Shown piece by piece: positions 1 through 7,518 of a DNA stretch of 64,000 bases; position 1 is the stretch's first letter; every line of letters begins with the position of its first letter. The DNA comes from PALSA-612 sp963711315 (GTDB taxonomy: Bacteria > Actinomycetota > Thermoleophilia > Gaiellales > Gaiellaceae): NCBI GenBank assembly GCA_963711315.1, contig CAVQDQ010000001.1, positions 248,001-312,000 of the forward strand. The letters run 5' to 3'. The notes under the pieces were generated by a model. It was given only the letters and a program-made list of their open reading frames with translations, was not told the DNA's origin and made no database searches. Made by a program: the position numbers and the translations under genes.

Positions 1-580
1 GCGAGCCGCGGCGCGCGCGCTCGAACGTCCACAGCGATAGCGGCAGCAACGCTGAAATTGGCGCCAGCAAGTGGCCGGCGGCCGTCTGCTCGAGCCGGTA
101 CGGCGCGACCTCGAACGCCAGCCCGCCGACTAGTGCCGCTCCCACGCCGAGGTCGAGCTCTCTAAGCCAGCCGTACGTCAGCAGCCCGGCGGCGATGAGC
201 CCGAGCAGCACGAAGACGTTCCAGCCGACGACGACGCCCAGCGCCCGCCAGAGCGGCCAGAAGGGGAGGCCGAAGGGCCAGGCCGAAGGGTTGAGCTGCG
301 GCTCGGCGACAGGGCGGAATGAGTACGGATCGCGCCAGGGGTAGCTCCCGCTCTCCAGCTGGTGCCCTGGCAGCCAGAGGCGGTAGACCAGCTGGAGATG
401 GTCTCCGGCCGCCGCCTCCCCGTGACCTGGCTGACCCCCGGCGAGGAAGTCCGAGTGCGCATGGCGCAGAGCGGGCGTCGACGCCAACAGCGCCGCCGCA
501 GTGCAGACGAGGGTGGCTAGGAACGCGCTGCTTGTAGCAACGCGTCGAAGTCGGGAAGCTCCGCCGGCTCGTAGCGCCAT
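1..580 (-). CDS. Multi-pass membrane protein, 3' end cut by window edge
   Basis: An open frame runs without a stop from an ATG at 580 to the left edge, giving 193 residues. The N-terminus is Arg-rich (MALRAGGASRLRR) and is followed by a hydrophobic segment at about residues 15-35. Next comes a Trp/Pro-rich extracytoplasmic stretch (GDHLQLVYRLWLPGHQLE; PSAWPFGLPFWPLWRALG), then further hydrophobic segments. This pattern resembles GT-C-like or polyprenol-linked glycosyltransferase membrane proteins, but I cannot name a family. The ATG lies 64 nt inside the 3' end of the upstream peroxiredoxin gene. Either the two are translationally coupled or the true start is later (no good ATG/GTG alternative was seen before the first membrane segment). 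Confidence 0.6.
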   Translation of the reverse strand, partial: MALRAGGASRLRRVATSSAFLATLVCTAAALLASTPALRHAHSDFLAGGQPGHGEAAAGDHLQLVYRLWLPGHQLESGSYPWRDPYSFRPVAEPQLNPSAWPFGLPFWPLWRALGVVVGWNVFVLLGLIAAGLLTYGWLRELDLGVGAALVGGLAFEVAPYRLEQTAAGHLLAPISALLPLSLWTFERARRGS

Positions 581-978
581 GCCGCCTGAATCGTCCCAGT
601 GGCTCCGATCAGGAACGCCGATCGCTCTGCCACCTCCTGCATGCCGCGCCGCTCGTGTGCGACGCCGAAGCCGCGCACGGCCTCGGCGTTCCAGTCGGAC
701 AAGAGCTCGACGCTCTCGAGGTCGAGCGCCTGGCTCCAGGCGTTGTGGGTGAACGGTGAGTCACGCGAGATCCCGTACGGCTTCACGCCCGCCGCCTCGA
801 ACTCCTCCCTCCTGTCACGCAGGAGCTCCATCTCGGCCGTTCACGTACCCGTCCAGTCGAAGAGGTAGAAGAGGAGCAGGATCGGGCCCTCGGAGAGCAG
901 TTCGCCGACCGTGACAGCGTCCGCCGGCGGGCGCCACACCGTTGCCTCGAGCGGAGCCCGGTCGCCGACGGCGAGCAT
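517..978 (-). CDS. Peroxiredoxin, probable selenoprotein (in-frame TGA at the peroxidatic Cys)
   Basis: The gene encodes an AhpC/TSA-type thiol peroxidase of 153 residues if the TGA at 843-841 is read through. The N-terminal part starts at ATG 978 (MLAVGDRAPLEATVW) and ends in LLFYLFDWTGT. It continues in the same frame after TGA as TAEMELLRDRREEF, then GISRDSPFTHNAW and LLSDWNAEAVRGFGV. In Cys-peroxiredoxins the active site reads T-x-x-C-T-x-E. Here T-G-T-[TGA]-T-A-E puts the stop exactly on the peroxidatic Cys (residue 46). A short hairpin follows the TGA at bacterial SECIS distance. The gene starts 1 nt after the upstream propeller gene ends and overlaps the next gene. Selenoprotein peroxiredoxins are known in bacteria. 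selA/selB/selC are not in this window, so decoding is inferred. A point mutation or error is the alternative. Confidence 0.8.
809..825 (-). promoter_or_regulatory. SECIS-like hairpin downstream of the in-frame TGA
   Basis: On the coding strand a perfect 6-bp stem CUCCUG/CAGGAG closes a 5-nt loop CGUGA. The loop begins 22 nt after the UGA and has G as its second base. Bacterial SECIS elements lie inside the coding region just after UGA, with a G early in a small apical loop, as I recall from published bSECIS rules. The hairpin fits them, but the stem is short and was judged by eye only. Confidence 0.55.
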
Positions 979-979
979 C

Positions 980-1726
980 TCAGGACCCTCGCAGCCGGGC
1001 GACGAGCACGTGGTCGTACGTGCGCACGACGAAGTTCTTCCCGCTGCGCGTGATCTTCTCGGGCCCGCTGGGGAGCGCCAGCCGCTCCACGATGCGGCCG
1101 GTTCGCCGGTCGAGGAGATAGAGGTAGTCGGGCTCCGCCGTGAAGCCGTAGCCCGTGAGCAGGTAGTCGGGCGTGATCGCGAACGTCTGTGCGTTGGCGA
1201 CGAGGGCGCGGCTCCGCCAGAGCCTGCGCTTCGTCTTGGCGTCGACGGCCGTGATGTAGGCGTTCTGCCCGTACGACGACTTCGCGTACGTGAGGTGCGC
1301 GTTCTGGGTGTAGAGCACGCCGTTCGCCTCGCGCGCCCACACGAGCTCCTCGTAGACGAACTCCTTCTCGCCGGGCAGGTTGCGCGGCGGCCACACGTAC
1401 TTCTTGAAGTCCAGGGCGTAACCCGTGGAGCTAAGGAGGATGCGGGAGGAGGCGCCGTCTCTGCCGTAAAACGAGAACTTCGGGCCACCCGGGCAAATCG
1501 TCCTCTGTAGCGGCAGGCCGCGCAGCGACGCGGGGATGCCCGTGACGGGGCACGACGGTGTGCCTGTGCCCAGCCCAGGAGAGATCGCTCTCGACGAGAC
1601 GACGACGAGCCGCTTCGCGTCGGGCGCCGAGACGACGGGCCTGGGGAAGGGCGGCTTCGGCAGCGTTGTGACGGTGGTCCCTGCCGCGCCGAGCGCGAGC
1701 GCTGTTGCTCCGGCTGCGAGCTTCAC
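980..1726 (-). CDS. Secreted beta-propeller-like protein of unknown function
   Basis: The protein starts at GTG 1726 with VKLAAGATALALGAAG, a plausible signal peptide. A TTG at 1759 in the same frame would overlap the upstream gene by 23 nt. The mature part has repeated blade-like motifs (YITAVDAKTKRRLWRSR; YLYLLDRRTGRIVERLA) typical of PQQ/WD40-like propellers, where a value is followed by 'D..TG+..W/L'. No catalytic residues were recognised. It sits between an anti-sigma-like propeller gene and the Sec-peroxiredoxin, 1 nt upstream of the latter, so the three are probably cotranscribed with the ECF sigma gene. Function is unknown; it may bind a ligand in the envelope. Confidence 0.65.
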   Translation of the reverse strand: MKLAAGATALALGAAGTTVTTLPKPPFPRPVVSAPDAKRLVVVSSRAISPGLGTGTPSCPVTGIPASLRGLPLQRTICPGGPKFSFYGRDGASSRILLSSTGYALDFKKYVWPPRNLPGEKEFVYEELVWAREANGVLYTQNAHLTYAKSSYGQNAYITAVDAKTKRRLWRSRALVANAQTFAITPDYLLTGYGFTAEPDYLYLLDRRTGRIVERLALPSGPEKITRSGKNFVVRTYDHVLVARLRGS

Positions 1727-1736
1727 GCCCGAGAGA

Positions 1737-2682
1737 CTACGCGCAGCACCAACCAGCAATACGCGGGAACGAGCCGCCCCCGAACTGGCGCGTGATGCCG
1801 GACACCGCCTCGATCTTGCGCCGTCCGGCCGTGCGCACGAATACCCACTGGTCGGCCGTCGGCCACGTCACCAGCAGCCAGCGCCCGTCCGGTGATCGGG
1901 CCACGTCGCGGAACTCGCCCGTCCCGCGAAAGATGACGCGGGCGCCGGTCACGACTTCGCTGGCGGCGCCCCGCCGCCGGATCGTGGCGGTGGAAGCGGG
2001 CACGGCACTCGCCCGAAGAGATGCGGCCAGTGTCCGCGTCGACTACGACCATGCGACCCGCCCGGTCGGTGTACGCGAGCCCGAAGCCCTCCCCGGGTAG
2101 CCACGCCGGCGCTACGGCTGCCACGTTCCGCCGAAGCACGCGATCCCCCGTCCCGTCCCCGGCGACGACCCGCAGAGAGTTGCCGCTGAGATATGCGATC
2201 CGCGTGTCGATCCGATCGCCGGCCCAGCGCGGGAAGCGAACGTTCGGTCGCGCGAGCGACCAGCGAACGTCGCCGTCCGCTTCCACCGCCGCCAGTTCGT
2301 TCGCCCGCGCCACCACGACGTAGCGTCCGAACGGAGACCACGATGCCTCCCGCCAGTCACCCAGCCGCCGCTTCGAGCCGTCGGCCTGGACGATCCACAC
2401 GCCGTCCGCCGACTCTACGAGGAGGCGGCCGGATGCAGGCAGCGAGAAGAGCGCCGGCTGCGCGCGCTCGATGCCCACCGCCTCACGGATGGAGTCGAGC
2501 ACGGCCTGGCCGGGCGGGCTTGCGACTGCGCCTGCGACGACCGCCACCGCCGCGAGCACGATGACGGGACGCCACACCTTGCGCTTGGGCGGTGACGGCG
2601 CGCGTTCGTGGAACGCCGCGCGCACGATCTCCCATGCGCGCTCCTCGGCGCCCTCCGGCGGCGGGATGGCGTCGAGCTTCAC
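1737..2682 (-). CDS. Membrane-anchored anti-sigma-like protein with propeller domain (frameshifted)
   Basis: The start ATG at 2682 overlaps the stop of the ECF sigma gene (ATGA), the usual sigma/anti-sigma arrangement. A cytoplasmic N-terminus of about 35 residues (MKLDAIPPPEGAEERAWEIV) is followed by one membrane segment (VWRPVIVLAAVAVVAGAVA), then a large extracytoplasmic region with TolB/WD40-like blades (GRLLVESADGVWIVQADG; RMVVVDADTGRI). The frame breaks near 2005-2020. The downstream part (GARVIFRGTGEF; SPDGRWLLVTWPTADQW) continues in another frame to a stop at 1737. Together the two parts make about 314 residues. The break may be an assembly indel. The anti-sigma role is inferred from gene order and topology, because no zinc-binding anti-sigma motif was seen. 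Confidence 0.65.
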
Positions 2683-3188
2683 GGCAGCGGCTCCTGGAGC
2701 TGGTCGAGGCCGCGGCGTAGCCTCGAGTTCACCGTCCCCCGGGGCAGGTCGAGGAGACGAGCAATCTCGCCCGGCGTGTATCCGAGGAGGTGGCGAAGGA
2801 CGATCACGGCGCGATGTTCCGGTGATAGATGACGCAGTGCGTCGACGACGTCAGAGCCGACGTCGGGTGACGCCTCCGTAGCAGCAGCATCGCCGAGCTC
2901 GAGCTCGGCGCGCAGGGTGCGCGCACGGGCCCAGTCGATCGCGCGGTTGACGACGATCCGGTGCAGCCATGGCCCGAACGGCCGACGGCGGTCGAAGCGA
3001 TCGAGGTTGCGAATGGCGGCCAGGAAGGCCTCCTGGGCGATGTCCTCCGCGGCGGCAGCGTCATGGACGACGAGATAGGCCGCCCGCCACGCGGACGGCC
3101 AGTGCGAGCGAAAGAGGGCCTCGAGGTCCGGGGCCGATCCGGCCTGTGCGCCTCGGATCCAGGCGCGCTCGTCACGACCCGCAGGCAT
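2679..3188 (-). CDS. ECF-family RNA polymerase sigma factor (sigma-70 family)
   Basis: The product has 169 residues from ATG 3188. Region 2 is visible around residues 22-90 (LFRSHWPSAWRAAYLVV; DIAQEAFLAAIRNLDRF; WLHRIVVNRAIDWAR). Region 4 forms the C-terminal helix-turn-helix (LSPEHRAVIVLRHLLGYTPG; EIARLLDLPRGTVNSRLRRG). Region 3 is missing, as expected for ECF/RpoE-like factors. It directs polymerase to stress or envelope promoters and is probably held inactive by the membrane protein encoded next, which overlaps it by 4 nt. A perfect inverted repeat lies upstream at 3252-3276, between this gene and the divergent propeller gene. Confidence 0.9.
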   Translation of the reverse strand: MPAGRDERAWIRGAQAGSAPDLEALFRSHWPSAWRAAYLVVHDAAAAEDIAQEAFLAAIRNLDRFDRRRPFGPWLHRIVVNRAIDWARARTLRAELELGDAAATEASPDVGSDVVDALRHLSPEHRAVIVLRHLLGYTPGEIARLLDLPRGTVNSRLRRGLDQLQEPLP

Positions 3189-3251
3189 CGCGTGCCCAGA
3201 GTACGACGGAACCTGGCCGGAGGTCCATGCCCGAGATACGAGCTGCGCGCC

Positions 3252-3276
3252 CCGTGAGGTCCGTTGGACCTCACGG
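3252..3276. promoter_or_regulatory. Perfect 11-bp inverted repeat in the divergent sigma/propeller promoter region
   Basis: The arms are CCGTGAGGTCC and GGACCTCACGG around GTT. The repeat lies 64 bp upstream of the sigma start (minus strand) and 24 bp upstream of the GTG start of the plus-strand gene. It is not followed by T residues, so an operator is more likely than a terminator. Confidence 0.5.
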
Positions 3277-3299
3277 CACTCGGCAGGCGTATACGAAGA

Positions 3300-4244
3300 G
3301 TGAACAGGGGCGAGTTCCTCCGGGCCGCATTGGCAGTTCCGTTCGCGCCGAGGGCGCTGGTCGGCGGCTGGCCGGTTGCGTTCGTCACCGCGGATCTCGA
3401 GAGCCATGTCGTCGTGCTCCATCTCGAGACGATGCGGGTTGTCGGCCGCATCCGCACGGGGCCGGGACCGCGGAGCATCGAGTCGGTCCACGACTGGATC
3501 GCCGTCGTGGCGCACACCGAGCACGGAGTCGTCACGCTGCTCGACGCCGCCACGAGACGGATTCGCGCGGAGCTGGAGGGCTTCGAAGCACCGCGGTACA
3601 CCGCTGTTCATCCACGGCGGCCGTTCGCGTATGTCACCGACTCCTCACGCGAGGAGGTCGTGGTCGTCGATCTCGAGCACGCGAAGGTGCTGTGGCGAGC
3701 ACGGGTCACCGGTCCCGCGCGGCATGTCTCGATCAGCCCGGACGGGCGGACACTGTGGACGGCGCTCGGGACAGCGGCGTCGCGCGTCGCCGCGCTCGAC
3801 ACGAGCGACCCACTCCGTCCGAGGCTCGTCCGGACGTTCGCGCCGCCCTTCCTCGCGCACGACGTCTGCTTCGCGTCCGACGGCCGCGCGGCGTGGGTCA
3901 CGTCGGGCGCGGAGCGGCAGGTCGCGATCTACCGCGGCGACCGCCGTCCGGCACGGATCCTCGGCGCCGGCGCTCCCCCGCAGCACGTTACCTTCGCCAG
4001 GGAGAAGGCGTTCGTGGCGAGCGGCGACGACGGCACCGTCCGCCGTCACCGCCTCGACGGCGGCCTCGTCCGCGAGGCGCGTGTTCCCGTCGGGTCGTAC
4101 AACGTCACCTTCGGCTGGAACCGGCTCGTCACCCCGTCGCTGGCGCAAGGCTCGACGAGCGTGCTCGACCACAACGGGCGCGTGCTCGCGATCGAGAAGG
4201 TCGCGCGCGCCGCCCACGACGCCTGCATCGTCTTCGGCCCCTGA
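3300..4244 (+). CDS. YncE-like secreted beta-propeller protein (Tat-type leader)
   Basis: I chose GTG 3300 because it gives VNRGEFLRAALAVPFA, a leader close to a twin-arginine signal. An upstream TTG at 3264 lies inside the inverted repeat. The protein has about 314 residues. The body consists of blades with the YncE/lactonase pattern (VVVLHLETMRVVGRIRTG; VVVVDLEHAKVLWRARVTG; HVSISPDGRTLWTALG). It is probably a seven-bladed propeller located outside the membrane. The next gene follows after 13 nt. Its role is unknown, but it belongs to a local group of propeller genes next to an ECF sigma factor. Confidence 0.7.
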   Translation: MNRGEFLRAALAVPFAPRALVGGWPVAFVTADLESHVVVLHLETMRVVGRIRTGPGPRSIESVHDWIAVVAHTEHGVVTLLDAATRRIRAELEGFEAPRYTAVHPRRPFAYVTDSSREEVVVVDLEHAKVLWRARVTGPARHVSISPDGRTLWTALGTAASRVAALDTSDPLRPRLVRTFAPPFLAHDVCFASDGRAAWVTSGAERQVAIYRGDRRPARILGAGAPPQHVTFAREKAFVASGDDGTVRRHRLDGGLVREARVPVGSYNVTFGWNRLVTPSLAQGSTSVLDHNGRVLAIEKVARAAHDACIVFGP

Positions 4245-4257
4245 AAGGAGGCTGCTC

Positions 4258-5082
4258 ATGAAATATGTGCTCGCCATCATCGTCCTCGTTACCGGAATCG
4301 CGGCTGGTGTCGCCAACGCCGACGGATCTCCGTACTCCCCGGGACTGGTGTACGGCTGGAACGGGGTCGGCGCGGGCGACGGCATTCGCTACGTCGCGTT
4401 CGGCATGCCGAAGTCGACGATCGTCGCGGCCGTTCGCGCCCGCGACGGCCGAGTCCTGAGAAGCAGGGTCGTGCGGGGCGACTACGGCGTGCCGCTTGTT
4501 GCGTACGACGGCACTTCCGGCGGTCTCTCGGGCGACCGCAAGTCCCTCGTGCTCGGCGCCTACGGACCTCTGCCCGGCCAGTCAGGACAGACGCGCTTCG
4601 TCGTCTTGGACACGAAGACGCTCGCCACGCGCCGCGCGATCGTGCTCGACGGATCCTGGTCCTTCGACGCGGTCTCGCCCACCGCGTCCACGCTGTACCT
4701 CACCGAGCATCTGCGCGGCGGCGACACGCCGCTCTATCGCGTTCGCACCTTCGACACGCGCTCCGGGCTCCTTGGCGGCGCGATCGTCGACCGGCTAGAG
4801 GGCGAGAAGGACATGGGCGGCCAACCTCTCGCGAGAGCGTCGAGTGCCGGTGGCCGCTGGGCGTACACGCTCTACGCGCGCCGCGGCGACAAGCCGTTCG
4901 TGCACGCCCTCGACACGGTGAAGCGCGAGGCGTTCTGTATCGACCTGCCTCTGCAGCTCGGGTACGGAAGGCAGTGGGGGCTGAGCCTCGAGCTCGCGTC
5001 GGCAGGCAGGTCCCTCTCTGTGCGCCACGGCCGCAATGAGGTCGCGGCCGTCAACACGACCACCTGGCGGGTGAGCAGCTAG
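4258..5082 (+). CDS. Secreted propeller-like protein of unknown function
   Basis: The ATG at 4258 follows a strong ribosome-binding site (AAAGGAGG at 4244-4251). The 274-residue product begins with a signal peptide (MKYVLAIIVLVTGIAAGVANA). The remainder shows repeated strand-rich units such as TRFVVLDTKTLATRRAIV and YRVRTFDTRSGLLGG, consistent with a propeller. It is probably cotranscribed with the preceding YncE-like gene. Its last 4 nt overlap the end of the convergent ybdK-like gene. No enzymatic motif was recognised. Confidence 0.65.
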   Translation: MKYVLAIIVLVTGIAAGVANADGSPYSPGLVYGWNGVGAGDGIRYVAFGMPKSTIVAAVRARDGRVLRSRVVRGDYGVPLVAYDGTSGGLSGDRKSLVLGAYGPLPGQSGQTRFVVLDTKTLATRRAIVLDGSWSFDAVSPTASTLYLTEHLRGGDTPLYRVRTFDTRSGLLGGAIVDRLEGEKDMGGQPLARASSAGGRWAYTLYARRGDKPFVHALDTVKREAFCIDLPLQLGYGRQWGLSLELASAGRSLSVRHGRNEVAAVNTTTWRVSS

Positions 5083-6254
5083 GACTGAACGGTCGCGGGC
5101 GCGGCTTCGGTCGCGTCCGCGATCTCGCGCACGACCTCCACGATGTCGCGGTTCGCGTTGAAGATGCGGAGCTGCCGCCTGGCACTGGAGCCGCGGCTGA
5201 GAATGTCGCGAATGCCCTCCAGCTCTCGCTCGCAGCCGAGCTCGCGGGCGTGCGGCTCGACGTCCCGAAGCGCTCGCCTGATGAGCTGACCCACGGGCAT
5301 GCGGTTTCGCCGGCCCGTCGCGAGGTCCATGATCGGCGCCTCGAGGCCGTGCCGCGCCGCGAGCCACTTGTTCTCGCTCGTGAGGATGCGGTGGTACGAG
5401 GGAATGCCCTCACCACTCTCGTACAGCTCGCAGTAGTGCTTGACCAGCGACTGGCAGAGGGCAGCGATGGCGATTGCGTCCTCGACCCGCGTCACCGCGT
5501 CGCAGATCCGCACCTCGATCGTGCCCAACCGCGGATGCGGACGGATGTCCCACCAGATGTGCGTGTAGTCGGCGATGCACCCCGAGCGCTCGAGCTGGCC
5601 GACAACGCGCGCGTAGTCGGCGTAGTCGCGGAAGCGCGGGGGCGGGCCGGAACGTGGGAACGCTGCGAAGACGAGCTGGCGCGTGGAGGCGAGGCCCGTC
5701 GGCTCGCCGCGCCAGAAGGGAGAGGACGCGCTGAGCGCGAGCAGCTGCGGCAGGTGGACGAGCATGCCGCTGAGCACGCCCACCGCCTTCTCCGGATCGT
5801 CGATCGCGACGTGGATGTGCATGCCGAAGATCAGCTCGCGCCGCGCCACGTACTGGAGCTGGTCGACGAGTGCGCGGTAGCGGTCACGGGCCGTGATGCT
5901 CTGCTTCTCGAACAGGCTGAAGGGGTGAGTGCCGGCCGAGCCGACGCGCAGGCCCGTTTGCCTGGCGACGTCGGTCACTGCCGCCCGCAACCGGTGCAGC
6001 TCGGCGGTGACCTCGCCGATGTCGCGGCAGACAGGTGTCGCGATCTCGAGCACGGACTGCATGAGCTCGGGGTGAAGCTCGTGCTCGAGGTCACTGCCCT
6101 CGACCGCTGCCAGCACCGTGTCGATGTGCTGCACGAGGTCGAGCGACTCGGCGTCGAGCAGCATGTACTCCTCCTCGACGCCCATCGTGTACGGGTCGCC
6201 GCGGCCGAAGCGGTGGTCGAGGACGCTCGACTCGTACTCAGGCGACGACTGCAT
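5079..6254 (-). CDS. Carboxylate-amine ligase, YbdK / glutamate-cysteine ligase type 2 family
   Basis: This 391-residue protein matches the GCS2 (YbdK) family in length and signature. It has GVEEEYMLLDAESLDLV near residue 25, HPELMQSVLEIATPVC around 61-76, and FGMHIHVAIDD with the conserved HxHV around 145. It also has HIWWDIRPHPRLGTIEVRICD, containing the R-P-H-x-x-x-G-T-x-E-x-R-x-x-D motif. Family members ligate glutamate to cysteine or other amines using ATP, usually weakly. It could supply gamma-glutamylcysteine for ergothioneine (an EgtA role), since egtB and egtD lie 23 kb away, but this is speculative. Its start overlaps the end of the ridA-like gene by 17 nt, so the two form an operon. 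Confidence 0.88.
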   Translation of the reverse strand: MQSSPEYESSVLDHRFGRGDPYTMGVEEEYMLLDAESLDLVQHIDTVLAAVEGSDLEHELHPELMQSVLEIATPVCRDIGEVTAELHRLRAAVTDVARQTGLRVGSAGTHPFSLFEKQSITARDRYRALVDQLQYVARRELIFGMHIHVAIDDPEKAVGVLSGMLVHLPQLLALSASSPFWRGEPTGLASTRQLVFAAFPRSGPPPRFRDYADYARVVGQLERSGCIADYTHIWWDIRPHPRLGTIEVRICDAVTRVEDAIAIAALCQSLVKHYCELYESGEGIPSYHRILTSENKWLAARHGLEAPIMDLATGRRNRMPVGQLIRRALRDVEPHARELGCERELEGIRDILSRGSSARRQLRIFNANRDIVEVVREIADATEAAPATVQS

Positions 6255-6621
6255 CGACGTCGATCTCCAGGTGCCACCGCGGATCGACGAGCCCCGCGAT
6301 GATCACGGTCGTATTGACGGGACGGATGTCCCGAAAGATCTCGCCGTGCGCGCGACCCACCCCGTCGAAGTCGGCCTGCGGCGTGATGTACATCCTCGTC
6401 CGCACAACGTCCTGGAAGCTCGCACCGGCTTCGGTGAGGGCGGCGCCGATGATCTCGAAGCAGCGCAGAGCCTGGCCGTACGAGTCTGCGGGAGGATCCG
6501 CGCCGTCCGGCATCTGGGGCGCCGTGCCGGCCACATAGACGTTGTCGCCTACGCGCACGGCGCGGCAGTAGCCGAAGACGGCCTCGTATGCACCTCCGGA
6601 CGTGATGTGCTGGCGCGCCAT
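6238..6621 (-). CDS. RidA/YjgF-family protein
   Basis: The product has 127 residues and the RidA fold: AYEAVFGYCRAVRVGDNVYV near the start, VAGTAP, a central SYGQALRCFEIIGAALTEAG, and the family signature VVRTRMYITPQADFDGVG. RidA members hydrolyse reactive enamine/imine intermediates. The Arg in 'VVRTRMY' matches the catalytic Arg region. The gene is leaderless: a GATACT box on the minus strand (6633-6628) lies 6 nt before the ATG at 6621. It shares an overlapping promoter with the divergent serine hydrolase gene and leads into the ybdK-like gene. Confidence 0.88.
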   Translation of the reverse strand: MARQHITSGGAYEAVFGYCRAVRVGDNVYVAGTAPQMPDGADPPADSYGQALRCFEIIGAALTEAGASFQDVVRTRMYITPQADFDGVGRAHGEIFRDIRPVNTTVIIAGLVDPRWHLEIDVDAVVA

Positions 6622-6626
6622 CCGCC

Positions 6627-6633
6627 TAGTATC
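6627..6633. promoter_or_regulatory. Overlapping divergent -10 boxes (leaderless promoter pair)
   Basis: The plus strand reads TAGTAT at 6627-6632, exactly 6 nt before the GTG at 6639. The minus strand reads GATACT at 6633-6628, exactly 6 nt before the ATG at 6621. The two starts are only 17 bp apart, so both mRNAs would begin at or next to their start codons. Confidence 0.6.
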
Positions 6634-6638
6634 GCGCC

Positions 6639-7457
6639 GTGGAAGCGCTCCGTGAGGTCGATGGCTGGCCGGTCGACCACGTGGCCGTCGCTGCAGTCCC
6701 TGGGAGCGGCGAGCCGGCGGTGTACGGCGAGCGCGAGCGCGAGTTCCGCTGGGCGTCGGTCACGAAGCTGCTGACGGCGTACGCGGCGCTCATTGCCGCC
6801 GAAGAGGGGACCATCGATCTCGACGAGCCGGCCGGTCCGCCCGGCTCCACCGTGCGGCATCTGCTCTCCCACGCGTCGGGGTTGCCGTTCCAGGCGGGGC
6901 AGCCAATCGGCCGGCCGGGGGCAAAGCGCGTGTACTCGAACCCCGGCTTCGAGCTCGTCGCGGAGATCGTGGCCGAGCGCGCCGAGATGCCATTCGAGCG
7001 GTATCTCTCCAGGGCGGTGCTCGAGCCACTCGGGCTGGGCGCGGAGCTGCGCGGCTCCCCCGCCGCCGATATCGACGGCTCGCTCGACGACCTCATGCGA
7101 TTTGCCGCCGAGCTGCTCGCGCCGAGTCTCATCGCTCGGGAGACGCTGGCCGAGGCGATCACAGTCCAGTTCCCAGGGCTGGCCGGCGTGCTGCCCGACG
7201 TCGGCCGTTTCGACCCGATGGACTGGGGACTCGGCTTCGAGCTGAAAGACGGCAAGCAGCCGCACTGGTCGGGCTCGCGAACGTCGCCGAGGACGTTCGG
7301 CCACTTCGGCGGCTCGGGGACGTTCCTCTGGGTCGACCCTGAAGTCGGCCTCGCCCTTTGCTGTCTGACCGACCGCGAGTTCGACGCCTGGGCTTTGGAG
7401 GCTTGGCCGAAGCTGTCAGATGCCGTCCTCGGCGACGCCCGAAACAGACACGTCTAG
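6639..7457 (+). CDS. Serine hydrolase, beta-lactamase / class C PBP family
   Basis: The product has 272 residues. Catalytic motifs are S40-V-T-K43 (SxxK nucleophile), Y99-S-N101 (YxN), and H222-F-G224 (the KTG-equivalent HxG). LLSHASGLPF is also typical of the family. No signal peptide is seen, so it is probably cytoplasmic, an esterase or peptidase rather than a resistance enzyme. GTG start, with TAGTAT 6 nt upstream. The stop codon TAG lies inside a REP-type repeat that begins in the last codons, so the C-terminal residues (NRHV) are partly repeat-derived. Confidence 0.85.
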   Translation: MEALREVDGWPVDHVAVAAVPGSGEPAVYGEREREFRWASVTKLLTAYAALIAAEEGTIDLDEPAGPPGSTVRHLLSHASGLPFQAGQPIGRPGAKRVYSNPGFELVAEIVAERAEMPFERYLSRAVLEPLGLGAELRGSPAADIDGSLDDLMRFAAELLAPSLIARETLAEAITVQFPGLAGVLPDVGRFDPMDWGLGFELKDGKQPHWSGSRTSPRTFGHFGGSGTFLWVDPEVGLALCCLTDREFDAWALEAWPKLSDAVLGDARNRHV

Positions 7458-7505
7458 GTGCCAGACCCAGTGCCAGACTCAGGGTCAGACACTGAGACTG
7501 ACCCT
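7446..7505 (+). repeat. REP-type palindromic repeat, copy 1
   Basis: The repeat starts AGACACGTCTAGGTGCC, goes on AGACCCAG, has a short internal duplication of TGCCAGA, and ends in a hairpin AGGGTCAG/CTGACCCT (8-bp perfect stem, 9-nt loop, 7481-7505). A second copy in inverted orientation at 26076-26126 shares both the AGACACGTC edge and the hairpin, and lies beside a REP-associated transposase. Confidence 0.8.
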
Positions 7506-7518
7506 CGTGTTTGCGAGT

